NCBI RefSeq assembly: GCF_001039355.2
Contig: NW_019775623.1
Span: 191,027 to 255,026, forward strand
From: Lingula anatina
Lineage: Eukaryota > Brachiopoda > Lingulata > Lingulida > Lingulidae
Length of the DNA stretch: 64,000 nt
Direction of reading: 5' to 3'
Part shown: positions 1 to 14,385 of the stretch, piece by piece
Layout: the number at the start of each line of letters is the position of its first letter
Position numbering within the stretch: the first letter of the stretch is position 1
Translations under genes and position numbers: made by a program
Notes under the pieces: model-generated
Seen by the model: the letters and a program-made list of their open reading frames with translations, nothing else
Told to the model about the DNA's origin: nothing
Databases searched by the model: none

Positions 1-728
1 ACTTATCGTGTTATCAGTGCTGCATATATGCTGAAAAAAGTGAAAAAACAGCATAAATTCCCTAAAAGTGACCCGATCATGCTGATTTTCGAACTTGACC
101 TGCGTATTATGAATATTCATCAGTTCTGCAAGTTTCAAGTCAAAAGGTAAAATGGTTTTCCACTTATCGTGTTATCGGTAAAAGTGCACGGCGACGACGG
201 CGACGACGGCGACGGCAGACGCAGATGATGGCTATATGTACAGACACATCTGTGTCTGTACATAAAAAGGAGAAATAAATGTCACTGCATGGATCTGTAA
301 ATAGTTATGATGGAGAATATTAATGAAAGTAATTGGTATATGCATGTTTTTCTGGTATATGCATGTTTTTCTGTTTTTTGTTGATACAGCTGTGTGATCA
401 AGTCTCCATATAGATGAAAATTACAGTTTATTTTTTATCATTTACTATGGACACAGCAGGCAAACGACATTGATTCTACGTTGATTCAACAGTGATCCAC
501 CAAAATTAACGTTGATACAATGGTGAATCAATGTTGTTTGTCTGCTGGGGATATGAGACAGAAAAACAATTTTCCATGTGAAACTCATTTGGCTGTCTAA
601 AACATATAACATCCTGAACGAAAAAGTAGAAATGTCAAAAAATTAAAATAAAATATCTAAATAACAAAGAGGAGTAAGTCAATGAAGAGTAATTGGAAAA
701 AAAGTCATGAAATAGTTAATATACATAC
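1..728 (-). other. Partial PKHD1L1 intron 60
   Basis: No further exon is visible. A short CGACGG-type trinucleotide-rich patch lies near 190-225, and a foldback element at 453-547. The string CTTATCGTGTTATC occurs twice (from 2 and from 162). Confidence 0.7.
453..547. repeat. Short foldback (MITE-like) element
   Basis: Inverted arms of about 40 bases start CAGCAGGCAAACGACATTGA and end with the near-complement (..AATGTTGTTTGTCTGCTG). They surround a short centre near 500. It is intronic and carries no coding content. Confidence 0.7.
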
Positions 729-1463
729 CACTGATTTGATATCCGACTCTTTCCGATCCTGCGACGATGTTATCCTTCATTGTGAGACGGATGGACTCCG
801 ACACCATAATACCAGGGGTAAAATCAAAGTTGGCAAGCTCCGCTCTATTCAGATAGCCTCCAGGCCAAACTGTCATGGTGACCAAATTACGCTTAAGAGT
901 GTGATTTGTTCCTGCGATACGGATTCCTGTAGAAATAACTTAGTATCTTAGGTAGTGCTAATTTGACAAACATCAATTTTTCAAGGGATGTATGACACAA
1001 GTATGACACAGAGATACACAAGGGCTGATTTTCATGCTGGATGCTTATCCTGTGGTTTGCTATCAAATAACAAATGCCTCTTTTGCAGTAAACACAGACA
1101 CAAACTGACAATAAAATTATTCTGGTATGTTCTTTTTTTTTTAATTAGGGATCAGTAAAAGAAAACAACAAACTAAAGCCCAAACCCTCCAGCTCCCCTA
1201 CTACATACCAGGTCCTATAGTGTGATGTACCACATTGTCCTCAATCTCCAGCGCATGAAGTCTTGGGTTTTCACTATTTGTTGCAAACACACCAATGGCT
1301 GTGGCTAAACCATGGTGGAAGGCACATTTCTTCACATACGATGGTTTCTTGTCATTAACAGTCTGAGCCGACATGTATGCCAAGCTGAAACGTGGGTCGT
1401 AGTCTTCGTTGTAGCCCTCCTGCCCCGTGTGGATGAACTCAACATTGGTGAAACGAGCAAAAC
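729..1463 (-). CDS. PKHD1L1: PKHD1L1 exons 59-60: start of second PbH1 cluster (gene continues off left edge)
   Basis: Exons 1209-1463 and 729-926 encode residues about 3243-3393. The sequence [20 protein letters not shown], then [19 protein letters not shown] and VVHHTIGPG, matches the vertebrate run VEFYH.GQEG....DPR and CAFHHG...AIGVF. Exon 60 reads [20 protein letters not shown] and [15 protein letters not shown], and ends phase 1 at GTATGT. The next exon and the remaining ~800 residues with the membrane anchor must lie left of base 1. Confidence 0.93.
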
Positions 1464-4168
1464 CTGGGAAAAGATAAGGTTTTTGGTAAGTGAGGAAATA
1501 TCGATTCATAGTTGGCATCTCATAATTATCTATGCCTTTTTGCCAAAACTGACCTGGGGTTATGACCAAAACAAAATTTTAATCAAAAATGAACAAAATT
1601 TTAAATTGAAATTTTCTGTATGATTGCTCTTTAATGATGAGGTATCAATTTTTGGAAGTTTACCTCTGTAAAGCACTATACGAGTGTAAGCTAATTTTCA
1701 CTAAATATTTTAGATGCCAATTTGGCTAAGACCTATTTATCCAATATATTGTGATTATCATATTAAAAAAAAAAAGGCATATCATTTGGGTGTTGTGCTA
1801 TTGATATAAACTCAATGGCAGTTTGCACATATCTACAATATCTTCCTTCTGGTATAAGAATAAACACCTCACTACTATAATAACTTCATATAAAAAATTA
1901 TTCTGAATTAGCATTTTGTTTTTATAATATTGTAAGACAGGCCAAAATTATCCATGATGAAAAATATAATTTACCAAATGCACACATTTTGTGTGCTATC
2001 ATATATACACCATGAATAGCAATTAACCTGTCACCAAAAAGTTCAACCCAAGTACTAACCTCTGTAAACGTTGACGTTATTTTGAGAGTCCACTGTGGAC
2101 TGAGTTGATACCAAGATACGAGCTCCAAACGCCTCTGTAATTAGACCACTGTACTCCTCTCCCCTAACCTTGATATTTCGGGTGAGGCGTCCCACCTCAG
2201 CTACTATACCGTAGGGAATGTTGTTGATGGTGCCTTCCACTCCTGTATAATTCAATAGAATCTTTTCTTTATTTCTTATTCATAAAAAGAGGGGGAAAAT
2301 ATGTTAAAATAAAAGTCAGCTTGATAAATATGTGCTAGTTTAATAGCTAAATCACAATAACATAGATTAACAAAAAAGAAAAAGATCATGTAACTGTAAC
2401 TTTTTAAAAATACTAAAATATTAAAATACTCAATTAGTTAACTTATGTTTTTTCAGCAATGTAATTCCTTTTCATTAGTATTACTTTCAAATCTTATTCG
2501 GGTAACACTGACATACATGTATCAATGTTTTAGGGGAAATTCAGGCCTACCCAACTACCAGACTCGGCACCGAATGATCCTGAATTCACCAGTAGATCAG
2601 ACCACACTACCCGTTTTCAAGGTGTGAGTCAGTACGCATTACACAGTATCATACACTGAACAAATTTTGAGTGGTGAATGCAATGCTTTTCAACCCCACT
2701 GAGAATCGTCACTATCACATCGAGTACTAGGCAAGAGCGGTGTTGCGTCTGATACTGTGAAATGCGTACTGATACACACCTTGAAAACGGGTAGTGTGGT
2801 CCGATTTACCGGTGAATTCAGGATCATTCAGTGCCGAGTCTGGTAGTTGGGTAGGCCTGAAATTTATGCATGTATATCTATTTAGAAAATGAATATATTT
2901 AGGCCTACTGGAGAAAGACTTCAACATTGTACATGTACACCAATAACAAGCATTATATAAACCACATCCTTACCTAAATGTTTATGAGCCAAAGTGGAGT
3001 TCAACCCAATAGTATTCCCAGACACAGATGTCAGTTTGAAGATCTCAGTCTCATAAGGTTTGTATCCAGTAGGTGTCACCACAATCTCATCGCCAACCTC
3101 CCACTGGCTAACGTCATCCTTCAGCGTGAGGGAATTAGCTCCAGCGTCAGCCGTCTGGGAAAGCTGCGTCCATGACACCCCCTTATCATCTCCATGAAGA
3201 TCAAGCCCTCCAAATACAGCTGTGATAATAGAATATAACTCAAATCAATTAAAGATATATAAATATGCAACTGGAAATGCATCAATTTAAGACAGGCAAT
3301 TCAGAATGCTTTGGGTTCGAAAATTTATGGGCATGTCTTTGCCATATAGGAATATCTGATATAAGCTGATATTTCTCAGGCTAATAACTCCCTCCCAGCA
3401 TGCAAAAATGAAAATGAAAAAAATAAAATACTGACCAATGGCCTTTGAACCCACGTTGGGTGAGCTCCCGTCAGGCACGTACACTGGTGTTGCATGTGAT
3501 CCCCGAAGGATGATTTCTGCCGTGCCTTTGAACACGTTGTTTGGCCAACCAACTATCAGGCGACCAGGGAACTGAAATGAATAGATTGATTGATTAAGCA
3601 GCAGATATAACCCCAGCATTCTTGAAAATGTTCTTTAAATTCTATTGTGGCATTATAATTATGCATTACCAATCGTACTTATTGCCATGCAACAATTACT
3701 TAAAGCTGAACATAACTGATTGATCAAAAATAAAAAAAAAATAATTTAGAAATCCTTATATGGATTTGCCTGCAAATCAAAACTGCAACGAAAATAAACA
3801 AGTAAATAAATTAATTAATTGATGAAATGGTCTGGAAAAATGTGGGGCATGGACTTTGGGAGTAGTACATTAGTAAATACTCTAATAAACCTACCCTGAT
3901 GTAAATGATCTCTGCATTGATGACAAAGTCGTAGTAGTTATTGCTGTTAGGCATTTGGGCAAACTCCAGTTCCAACACACCATGGAGTTCAAGCTTGTCA
4001 AATCTGGGGAGAGTGGTGTCAGCTACCACCCAATCACCTGCAAAGAAGAGCATGGTAGGATTGATATGCTATCTCAGGATAATTATCATCCAGGCTTCAT
4101 TTGTAATTATAAATTTTGTATCAATAGCTGTTTTACAACCAATGTGACCACTGAGTCATACAGGTATG

Positions 4169-4260
<92 letters not shown>

Positions 4261-7200
4261 TTTTCATGATTTCTATATCTTTATAATCTTATATAATCAT
4301 CATTTCATAAAATCATAATCAGCTGCATGAAAAGAGATGAGATGGTCATAGAGGCCTGTAGACAGTGATTTTTGGGAGGTCTTTTTCTGAACAAGTGGCC
4401 CTTTTACCATAAATCCAAGATCAATTTTGGCCAGGGCAGACCTTTTCCTGGCCAATAAAGGCATTTTGCTTGAATCTTGAACCCGCCCCCCAGCTCAAAA
4501 TATCTAAAATACTAATTGTTTTATTCTTTACCATCTACAATCCTGACATTTCCATCTGATGGCAGAGGCCCAGACCCAGTGGCTGCTCCGGACGACACTT
4601 GGTACTGGACGCCATTTTCATCAATGGTGCCTGCCCAGGTTGTAGTTGCTGACCACATCTTAGCTGTAGATGGACGCTGGTCAACTGGAGCCAGATCGTT
4701 GGGATCAGCAGGAGCTTGGCAACCAGCGTAAAAGCACTGATAGGCACTGAACCGGAGATCCTGGTTACTTCGACCTGCTTCTCTCATTGAGCCTGCTGGC
4801 TGGTTAGGAAGTCCAGACACTGGAATAATAATAATAACATGTTTTGGAGTTATAAAACTTTGCTTCTAATTCATATGTTATTATGTGTACTTTTAAGTTG
4901 AAACTTTTTAAAAAATATGTTTGGACTAATGCTGGGATGAATTGTGAACAGTCACACTAAACTTTACTGGGTTTTGCTGAAATTTCTTCCAGCTTTGCAG
5001 TCATTGTGTTGTGTTGTGCAGTCATTGTGTTGTGTTGTGCAGCCATAATGTTGTGCTGTGTGCAGTTGTTGAGCTGTGCTATGCAGTAAAGAGTGCTGTG
5101 CTTCGTACAGTAATTGTGTTGTGCAGTGCATTCACTGTGTTATGCTGTACAGGCATTGAATTGCACTGCTATTATTTCCTTTCAAAGAATCAAAATTGTG
5201 GTAGTCTGAAGGATACACCAGTGTCACTATTATCAGAACCACAAGTACACAACTTACCCATGTAACAAAGTATGTTGTCAGCATCATTATAGGAGATGTC
5301 ACCATTAGTGTTGGTTGAAAAACTCAGTGGCTGTGAATGTGAACTGTCCAATGTGACCTCAGTCCCAAGTACAACCACTCTGTCTGGCTTCTGGTCCATA
5401 TTCTGACAAATAATTATCTTGCAATCCTCCTGGAACCAGCAAAAAAACATATTCATTACGAGAATTTTTTCAGACATAATCAACAAAACAAATTGTTTTC
5501 AATAGCCAAAACACAATTAATGGAGGCAGTTAGAATTCAGTGAGAAACTGTCTCCAAGCTGCCTCACCTCTAAACCATACATCATTCCATCATAGGATAT
5601 GTTGACCAGTTGCTGTGCGTTCACGAAGCTTTGCATGTACTGTTTCCCGCACTGCAGGTTCACCATCCAGCCCTCTTTGTGGGTCAGCCTCTTGAAAGCC
5701 CAGGGACTTAAGGTGGTGCCGTGGCTGTTGGTAAAGTTGACATCTTTGTAGTTCAGGGACGACGGATGGATGTGATTGAAGGCAAATCTGACAAACCTGT
5801 TGAAAAAAAATACACGTGAATATCTCACTGGGAAGATTGCAACAGAATGAGAACATAAGCAGAGAGGGACTTGTGAACTACAGGTGGCAATACAGTTCTT
5901 TCTTGTTCTAAGTGTTTTATAAAACATCTATATTTTGGGATTACATTACACTGCTTAAGTCAAATACCGAATGGCATTAAATAGACTTTGTAAAGTAATT
6001 GGACTCATCCACAAGAAATGTTGTTGATATACCCTAAATGGACTATAAATAGTCACAACTGAGAGAAAAAAATGTAATATGATGCAAGTTTTTGGATTGA
6101 AGTTACCTTTCTGTCTGGGGACAGATGTATCCATTCACTTTCCCTTTACTGAATTCTGCTGACTGAGAACATTTGGATGAATCCAAAGTGGGGTTATGGG
6201 CTACCACAACCGCTGCATTGCCTGAAATAATATTAAATTATTTCATTATATGATGTCCTAGTAAAAAAAAGACCAGATGAAATACAAGGTACATATCCGA
6301 GTGTTTTAAAAAGGGTACGTACTGTCCTTCATACCTACTTTGCCTCTTTCCTTGGAATTGTTTAAAAAAAGAGCTATGAAGGAGATACATGTAGCAAGAG
6401 AGCTTAAATAATTTAAAATTACTAGATTACGTAAAAGTCAGATGAACAAAAGCATTAATTAATCAATATCAATATAATTAATTAATATGATTCATAAATT
6501 TCTAATTAACTGACAGAATAATTAATGAAGTAATTAGTAGAGTATATCACCTGTCTCTGTTAGTGTTCCATCTGTATCATTGAGGACGCCTTCATGTGTC
6601 CATCGCCAGGACATTTTATTGGGAGTATTGACAAATGACATTCCGGAGAATCTGTGTTCCCATCCACCACACAAATTACCACACGTGCCATCTATGCTTG
6701 TCACCCTCATGAAGTTACAGGTGGCATCAGCAAAATTGATTCCCACAGTATCAACTACTTTAAGACCTTGAGCAAAAGGTAGGATTATCCCAAAATGTGT
6801 GCAGGCCTCGCTGGAATCGGACTTTCCAATTATTTTGGAGTTGCTAATCATGGGGCCTTGGTCGCTGAATACATGGCTTGTTCTCACAACACTCTTCATT
6901 TCGATGCCAGCTTTCTCGTTGTCGTACATCACAAAGTTGTTAAATTTTAACGATCCTGCCATGACCCACTCCGCACCTTTCTCACAATGCCAGGCTGTCA
7001 AACCTTCGAAAACTGCTTGTTCATTCGGGTAGTAATCCTGGAAGAAAAAATTTGTTTGTTTTTTTTCTTTTTATCTTTTCTTTTTTAAATAAAAGTAAAT
7101 CAGATTAAATCAGAGTGTCTGACATTCATTCTGTTTTAGGAGATGTGTATATGGTGATTCAATATACTGAGTAGCTGAGTAATGAGCAGTGCTATGTAAC

Positions 7201-10200
7201 CATTAAAATGCCATATATAATGGTATTAGACAGGACACCCTTTCTACAAGGCCATTTGGACAGTACAAATGGTAAGAAAAAATGGCTCCGTGGCCTTACA
7301 TCCAGGGACCAACCACTTAAAGCAAAAAAAGCCACTATAAGAATGGATTTCCAATTTAGTTGGAAAAATGGATGTCTGAATTTCCAAGGCAACCAACTGG
7401 CCCAATAGGACTTGCAGTTTATGAAGATATAAATGAGATGGAATAAAAGGATAAAATATATATTTACCTGAAATATCCATATACCAAACCAGCCTTGAGA
7501 GTGCACAGTGTTGTTAGTAAACTCTCCCAGTGGTGCTAGGCGTGGAAACACATTGGGATCATAAGATGGACCATCTGGATTCTCGTGCATTCTGTACCAA
7601 ATACCGAAATGGGTTCCTCCTGCAGCAACATTGTGACGTACAGTATTGTTAGGGTTGGTGATCCAGTACGCTGCAGGGGTGATGTCATCATTCAACAAAC
7701 TGGTGCTGGCTTTGACAAAGATGGCCAGGTTGTACTGCATGATGTTCCCTGTTTCTATGCCATCCTCCAGGAAAAAGGCACCGCCCATGACATTGAAGGC
7801 TACGTTATGCTCCAAAAGCACATGGTGGGTGCCATGTGTATTGACTGCTCTGTTGAAGGTTTCATGGAAGCCACAGCCACGCACATAGTTGTTCTCATAG
7901 GAGGTGTTTCCGAGCAGGTGAAAGTGGACGGGATAGCGCCCTAGTCTGAATGCCTGTCCAACATAGTTGTACTCCACATAGGAGAGCCTGGCCCTGGCAC
8001 TGTTACTGTCGCCCTCTGCTGGACTGATGATTGTGTGGGCACCGAATTGGTCTGAGCCAGTTTCTGCACCAAACCGGCCTTGGAAGCACGTCTGCATCAC
8101 AAACTCACCTGTAATATTTTAGAAGTTGAGGGAAATTGTATAATTTTCAATTTTGAAACCAATTTTTGATCATCTTATGTTTTGCTTGTTCTTCTAAAAT
8201 TCTTCTAATTTTTTCTACTTCCATCAGATTTGTTATGACAAATAATCAATAATGAAATTTATTTTGAAATATGTGATATTGAACAATATCACTTACTTGA
8301 ATGAAAAATTAATAAACAATAATGTAATACCATATCATTTTAATTGTCTAAGTAGATGCTTACCAGTGTTAAACCCTGCGGCGCATGCTTCAATTTCATC
8401 TGCCCACTGCATTGGACGGTATCCCTTCACCTTGACATTGCGCGTCAGCACTCCCACTTCTGCTCGTAGCTCCACAGTCACACCACCTACAGTCCTTGAT
8501 ATACCTACACATAGAAATCCATTTTACACATGGTTAACACCATATGGTTTACAGGTAGTAACAAAACCAAGTTTGCTGACATTTCCAGGTGGTTTTGACT
8601 ACGACTTCTGTTTTGTTTTCATAATTTTTCAATTATTTTGTTATTATTATTTTTATCATTTCATACATAATTTGACTGTCATTGACAATAATATAACAAC
8701 AGTCATTTTAAACTGAATACAGTGTTGACAATCATATGATCTTGCACTCACCCAAGTGTTCATGTGTCAGGGGCTGTGTTAGGCAAACCACATGGCCATC
8801 ACTACTGACATTGTGAATTGTCCGCTTCTCTGACTCTCCCTGGCTGTGCCTCAGTCCTGTGGTTGCTATGACAATCTCGTCACCTGGCTGCCATGTGACT
8901 GGGAGCTGCAAGGTAAGACATGCTGCATTTGCCGCGGCTGTCTCATTCAGGCGAGTCCATGTTGTTGGAATAGGTATACCTGGAATGTTTATGTTAAACA
9001 AAATAAGGATTGGTTTGGGTCACATGAGCGAGTATGTGATCATAATCATAATCACTGTGATTTTGATTACCTAATCAACTACTTTGATCTTGAGCTTTCT
9101 CTGTTTGGTGCTGTGTGATATAAATAAACAGTCAGCACCAGCCAAAAGTAAATAAGAATTTTAAGGCAAAATATATCCAGTCCTTCTCATTTAATAACAA
9201 ATCAAACTAAAGCACGACTAGAGCTATTCAAAGGCTAAAATAAATATAAAAACAATATTTTTCAAAAATGGGCAGAGGTATACTAAATGTATATTCTAAT
9301 CAGCACCACTTTCTGATCGAATAAGCTGATGTAATTACCGTGTAGGTCCAATGTTCCATTCCTGACTGCAATCATTTTGGTTCCATAAATCGGCAGTTCT
9401 TTATCAATCAGGTCACCATGCAACATAATAACGGCATTATGTTGGAAGGGTTCTGCCTCTGTACCCACCTGATATATACCAGAATATGCTAATCATAATT
9501 CAAGGACAATTGCATCCAAAGTTATAAAAAATTACAAGTTTCTGAGAAAAATGAAACAAATGTTGCTACTATATAAATGTTTTAACACTCATTGTGTTAC
9601 TGTAAATGCCAATACATGTTTTAAAAGAAAGTTTTTAAACTCTTACCTCAAGGCTGCCATTTGCGGTTATAAGAATCTTTTCTGCATTCAGCTGAAGATC
9701 TTGCTTATCAAACACAAGTTTTCCACCTGAAAAATTTTGAATAACATATATATGCATTACTGTCATCCCTAAATTTGCTTCAGCAGCATGTTTGAAATTA
9801 CATTTTTGAAGAAATAGTTTGATTATATGTTATTTCAAAAATTACGTATTTAACCAAATTATTAATTCTTACCATGTTGAAATAAAACAATTAATAATAA
9901 AAGAAAGGGATGTCAAAATAGTATAAGTTACATCCACCAGATTTACTAGTAGCAATGAATTGACCTTAACAACACATACCTAATAAAATCATGAAAGACT
10001 ACTTGAAATTATTATAACATTAAAACCTAGTAGTACATCCACATTTTAATGTAAAATACAGCTAAAACCTTCATGGTATTAGAAATCTCCAACAACAAAC
10101 CATTAATAAGCAGAACGGCAAGCACAGGTGTATCCATGTCCAGCAGGATGGTCTGTCCAGCACTGATGACCACAAAGTCTCCGGCCCTAGGCAGTGGACC

Positions 10201-10887
10201 ACCTCCCCAGGTGAAGATAGATGACCAGAGGTCAATGTAGTGGAACTGGGCGTTGTCCTGAGAGGCAGATAGGAATAAAGGTTAGTATATACAGGTGGAC
10301 AGCAGGGGCAGATGGAGACTGTCTTCTGGGTCTTCCAGAAGACGGTCAGAATTTTTAAGATTACATTGAGAGGCATCTAATTTTTTCTGTCAAAAGACAG
10401 TCAAAATGGAGGATGGATCAACAAAGATAATTTGATTTGGAAGACAGTCAGAGAATACCTCTGGAATCGCCCCTGGCCAGACAGATAGACAGATGGACAC
10501 AATATTGAGTATTATATTCGGTGCCTTATATCATGCCAGTCTAATCAATTTATTTTTAATCACAAACACACTCATACATGCATGCCTACTCATGAGAATG
10601 TTAACACACGTGCTGTAACACACATGCCCCTGTTCACATTCTCATTAAACTAGTACCAATATACTAACCTGTAGAGCAATACCAACATCGTCCACCTCCA
10701 GTCTCACTTTGGTCTCTATTGTGCCGGAATGCTGCCCAGTTCTGCACACGATGTATGTAGCATTGGCACTCTGAATGTCACATGCTACGCCGTCTATTGT
10801 CACAACGTTGTTGGACTCAGAATCCCTGTCATGAAAGATGGAAGTAGATTTGTTATAAAAATGTGTCATTAGACAGTGACTTGGAGA

Positions 10888-10932
<45 letters not shown>

Positions 10933-13900
10933 AGAGGAGGGAGAGAGCATGTTTATTTGGAACATGTGTGATAAAAAAATGCATATACTTCGAGCTAGAG
11001 ATGTCAAATCAATATTTTTTTTCTAACTGATAGCATATCAGCTTCATGAACGTGATCTTATCTCAGTTTCTTGTCTCAGTAATAAATTGATTATTATCAC
11101 ATTAATGGGTTGCATCTATTTGGAAACACCCTGTATTGAAACAATGCTGGTGTACAATATTTTTTATATTGGACAGGTACACAAGTATACATAGAGGCAA
11201 TATATGACTTATACCCAAATCTGGTTCCCTGAATGGTCAACATTGTCCCGCCTCCTGTCCCGCCCCGGGACGGGCTCACTGAAGTAATGTTTGGAGTTGA
11301 AGCAGCAACATAAACAAAGCTCTGGGAGGCGTTCACACCAACATTGTTGACGTAAACCTCTACATTACAGGTGGTATCGCCATCGCTGGCGTCTGAAACA
11401 AAGAACACTCATTCATACTTTTCTATTGATAGTGATCGATAAGGACAATAGTAAGTAATGACTGGAAAACATGATAAAATCATGCATTATTTTGTATGAT
11501 ATTGGTAGATTCCATAATGTGTTAAGTTTAAGAAACAGTTTTGCTATAAACAGAAAGAAGAAAAATAAATATGCAAAAAAAACATTTAACATTAACTTCA
11601 GTGATATTTTTGAACCCTTATTCAGCTTCAGTGTATTTGTAACCCCATGTAATTTTTCAAACATCATTTTATGGTGTAAAGTCTACTGAATATTTTATAG
11701 ACTTCAGATAAATACAGATTACCATTAACATCATCATTATCATAGAAGAAAACTGCAAAATGTTGCATAATAAACAAAGACCAAAATGTTGCATATAAAA
11801 AAAAGACTCCTGCATTACACAACCCCTACCTTGGTCAGAGGCTGGCACTGGGCAGGCTGCACTGTTGGCCGAGGCTGTTACAGGACTACAGGGTTTGCCA
11901 CAAACAGTAATTCTGGTGCTGCTACTGGAGAATCCTATGCCTTGCACTGTGAGGGTTTGGCCTCCACCAAAGCTCCCTGGTAAGGCAAATATATATGTTG
12001 CATAAATATAAAATTGCTACTCAAACAATGTATCATTTATCTTTTAATGATAACCATGCTTATATGATCATTAAATTATCCATCTAATTATTCAGTAGTC
12101 TACTTATTTTGTTTTTTATTTTCATTCACTTATTAATATATTCCCTAATCTATTTTTATATTTACCTATTTATTCCCTTATTAATGTTTATATTTATCTA
12201 TTTATTCCCTTATTTATTCTTTTATTAATCTATTAATTTATTTTTTATCTATATCCTTTTTTATTTATCCATCTCTTCCCTTATTCATTTATCTACTTGT
12301 TAATTATTTCATTTACTTATTTATTTAGCTATTTATTTTTATCTATTTATTATTCATTTATCTATTTATAATTTTACTTATTTATTTATTTATTTTTCTA
12401 TTTATTTTTCATCTATCTATCTTTTCCCTACTTGATTTATCTTTTTATTCATTTATTTAGCCATTAATTTTTATCCATCTATATATCTATCAAATCCTTT
12501 TTTATTTTTCTATCTATTCCATTATTTATTTATCTATTAATTAATTTATTTATTTATTTATTTATTTAATTATCGGTTGCTGTGAATTTCTTCCATACCA
12601 TTGGTTGGTGCCACACTGTCCACTTGAAGCGTGTACAGGAAGCGCTGGGTGTTGTCTGCGCGACCCAGCACAGTAATCACCTCAGGTACGTAGTCACCAG
12701 CAGGATGGTCTCCCGCCATACAGAGCACTGTGGTGGCATTCGAGTCCAACAAGAGGCAAGGTACACTATCAATTGTCACACTTGTTGGAGACCCAAGCCC
12801 TGTAAAAAGAAGCCATTTCATTTATGAATAATATTATTATTACTCTAGTGATAAGAATGCTTTGACTGATTTCTGATCCATTTCATTTATGAATAATATT
12901 ATTATTACACTAGTGATAAGAATGCTTTGACTGATTTCTGAAAGTGAAATATTGTAAATGAGCAAGGACACTTATAAGCTTTACATATTTAAATATTAAA
13001 CAAAATGACAAAAAGATATTCATTATATTGAGCCAAGTTTAGCTTTGATATTGTCATGACAACAGTCACAATATGTTCAGTTGCTTGCTGACCTCTTTGG
13101 AATATACCGGGTACTTGTAGATAAAATGCAAGAGTATGTACCATTCACTGCATGTGTATTCTAGCGTGAGATTAAATACTCATTTCCTATTTTCCAAGCT
13201 GGATATATCAAAATATATGTGTATATACTAAATTGATTCATCATTGTATGAGATAAAGGGGTCATAGCAATAGTCCAAAGGTTCATTGGTCCAAAAGTTT
13301 GATAGTCTGATTTAATGCATGAATAAAGTATATAGTTTACTGGCAATAAAGTAAAGTTCATCAGAGGCTCATCCAAACAATTTTTTTGGACCAATGAATC
13401 TTCAGACCAATGAACATTTGGATTTTTGAGATGCCCCCATCTTCTTACTTTGTCCTGTAATTGTGAGGTTGGTGCCCCCTATCCCAGAACTAGGACTAAT
13501 GCTTTCAACCACAGGAGTAGCCTGCTGGGAGTAAGAAAACTGGAATGTTGGGAAATCTGTGGAACCAACAGCCCTCTTGGGGCGAACTTCAGTCGCTCTT
13601 CGCCGTCTGCTGGGGTTATTCTGGATCTGCACGTCGACGGAATGATCCTGTGCACTGGCAGGAGGTGGACTGCGCGCTGTGATGGAGGTACAGGTGCTGG
13701 AGACCACTTCCCAGGATGCACCACTACCCGCTGATGTGATGCTGATGTCGTCTGAGAATCCACTTCCTGTGGTGGTTACCTGAAGTCAAATTGATTGTCA
13801 AATTTTGGTGGCAGCCATTAAAAACCATGGACCATAAGCTGTACTTTTTTTAATGACCTTATTTAGTTTGCCTGGATTTAAAAGGGTTTATGAATTTGTT

Positions 13901-14353
13901 CTGTCATTCTTTTAATGACCTTATTTAGTTTGCCTGGATTTAAAAGGGTTTATGAATTTGTTCTGTTATTATTTAGATTTTCTTGTTACCTTCTTATTGC
14001 TTTCTTAAAAGAAGACAATTCAGCCCAAGGATGTCAGGAATTATTACTTTTTAATTGATTTTCTATCAAGTTTCTCTATTAATGAGAGAGAGAGAGAGAG
14101 AGAGAGAGCATGTTGGCAAACCTGTTTATTGTTAATAAAATTTTTACAAACCTCAGTTCCACCTTTCAGACTACCAGCGCTGATGGAGCTGTGAGATACC
14201 ACATAATCACTTTTCACATGTGTGATACTTGTTGATGGGGAGCCTGAAATATTTTATGGACTTCTTCTAGTGAATGCAATCAAATTCTTCATCTGAATTG
14301 ACAAACAAAAGGACAGGCAAACAGATTGCTATGGTGAATAAATGAACTTATGA

Positions 14354-14385
<32 letters not shown>

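Noticed and set aside
3955-4269. Open frame ending in an Ile-Tyr repeat
   Set aside because: It is the antisense of exon 55 running into the (TA)n microsatellite.
7208-7480. Overlapping small open frames on both strands between exons 49 and 50
   Set aside because: Intronic; the minus-strand frame is merely exon 49 read through its donor GTAAAT into the intron.
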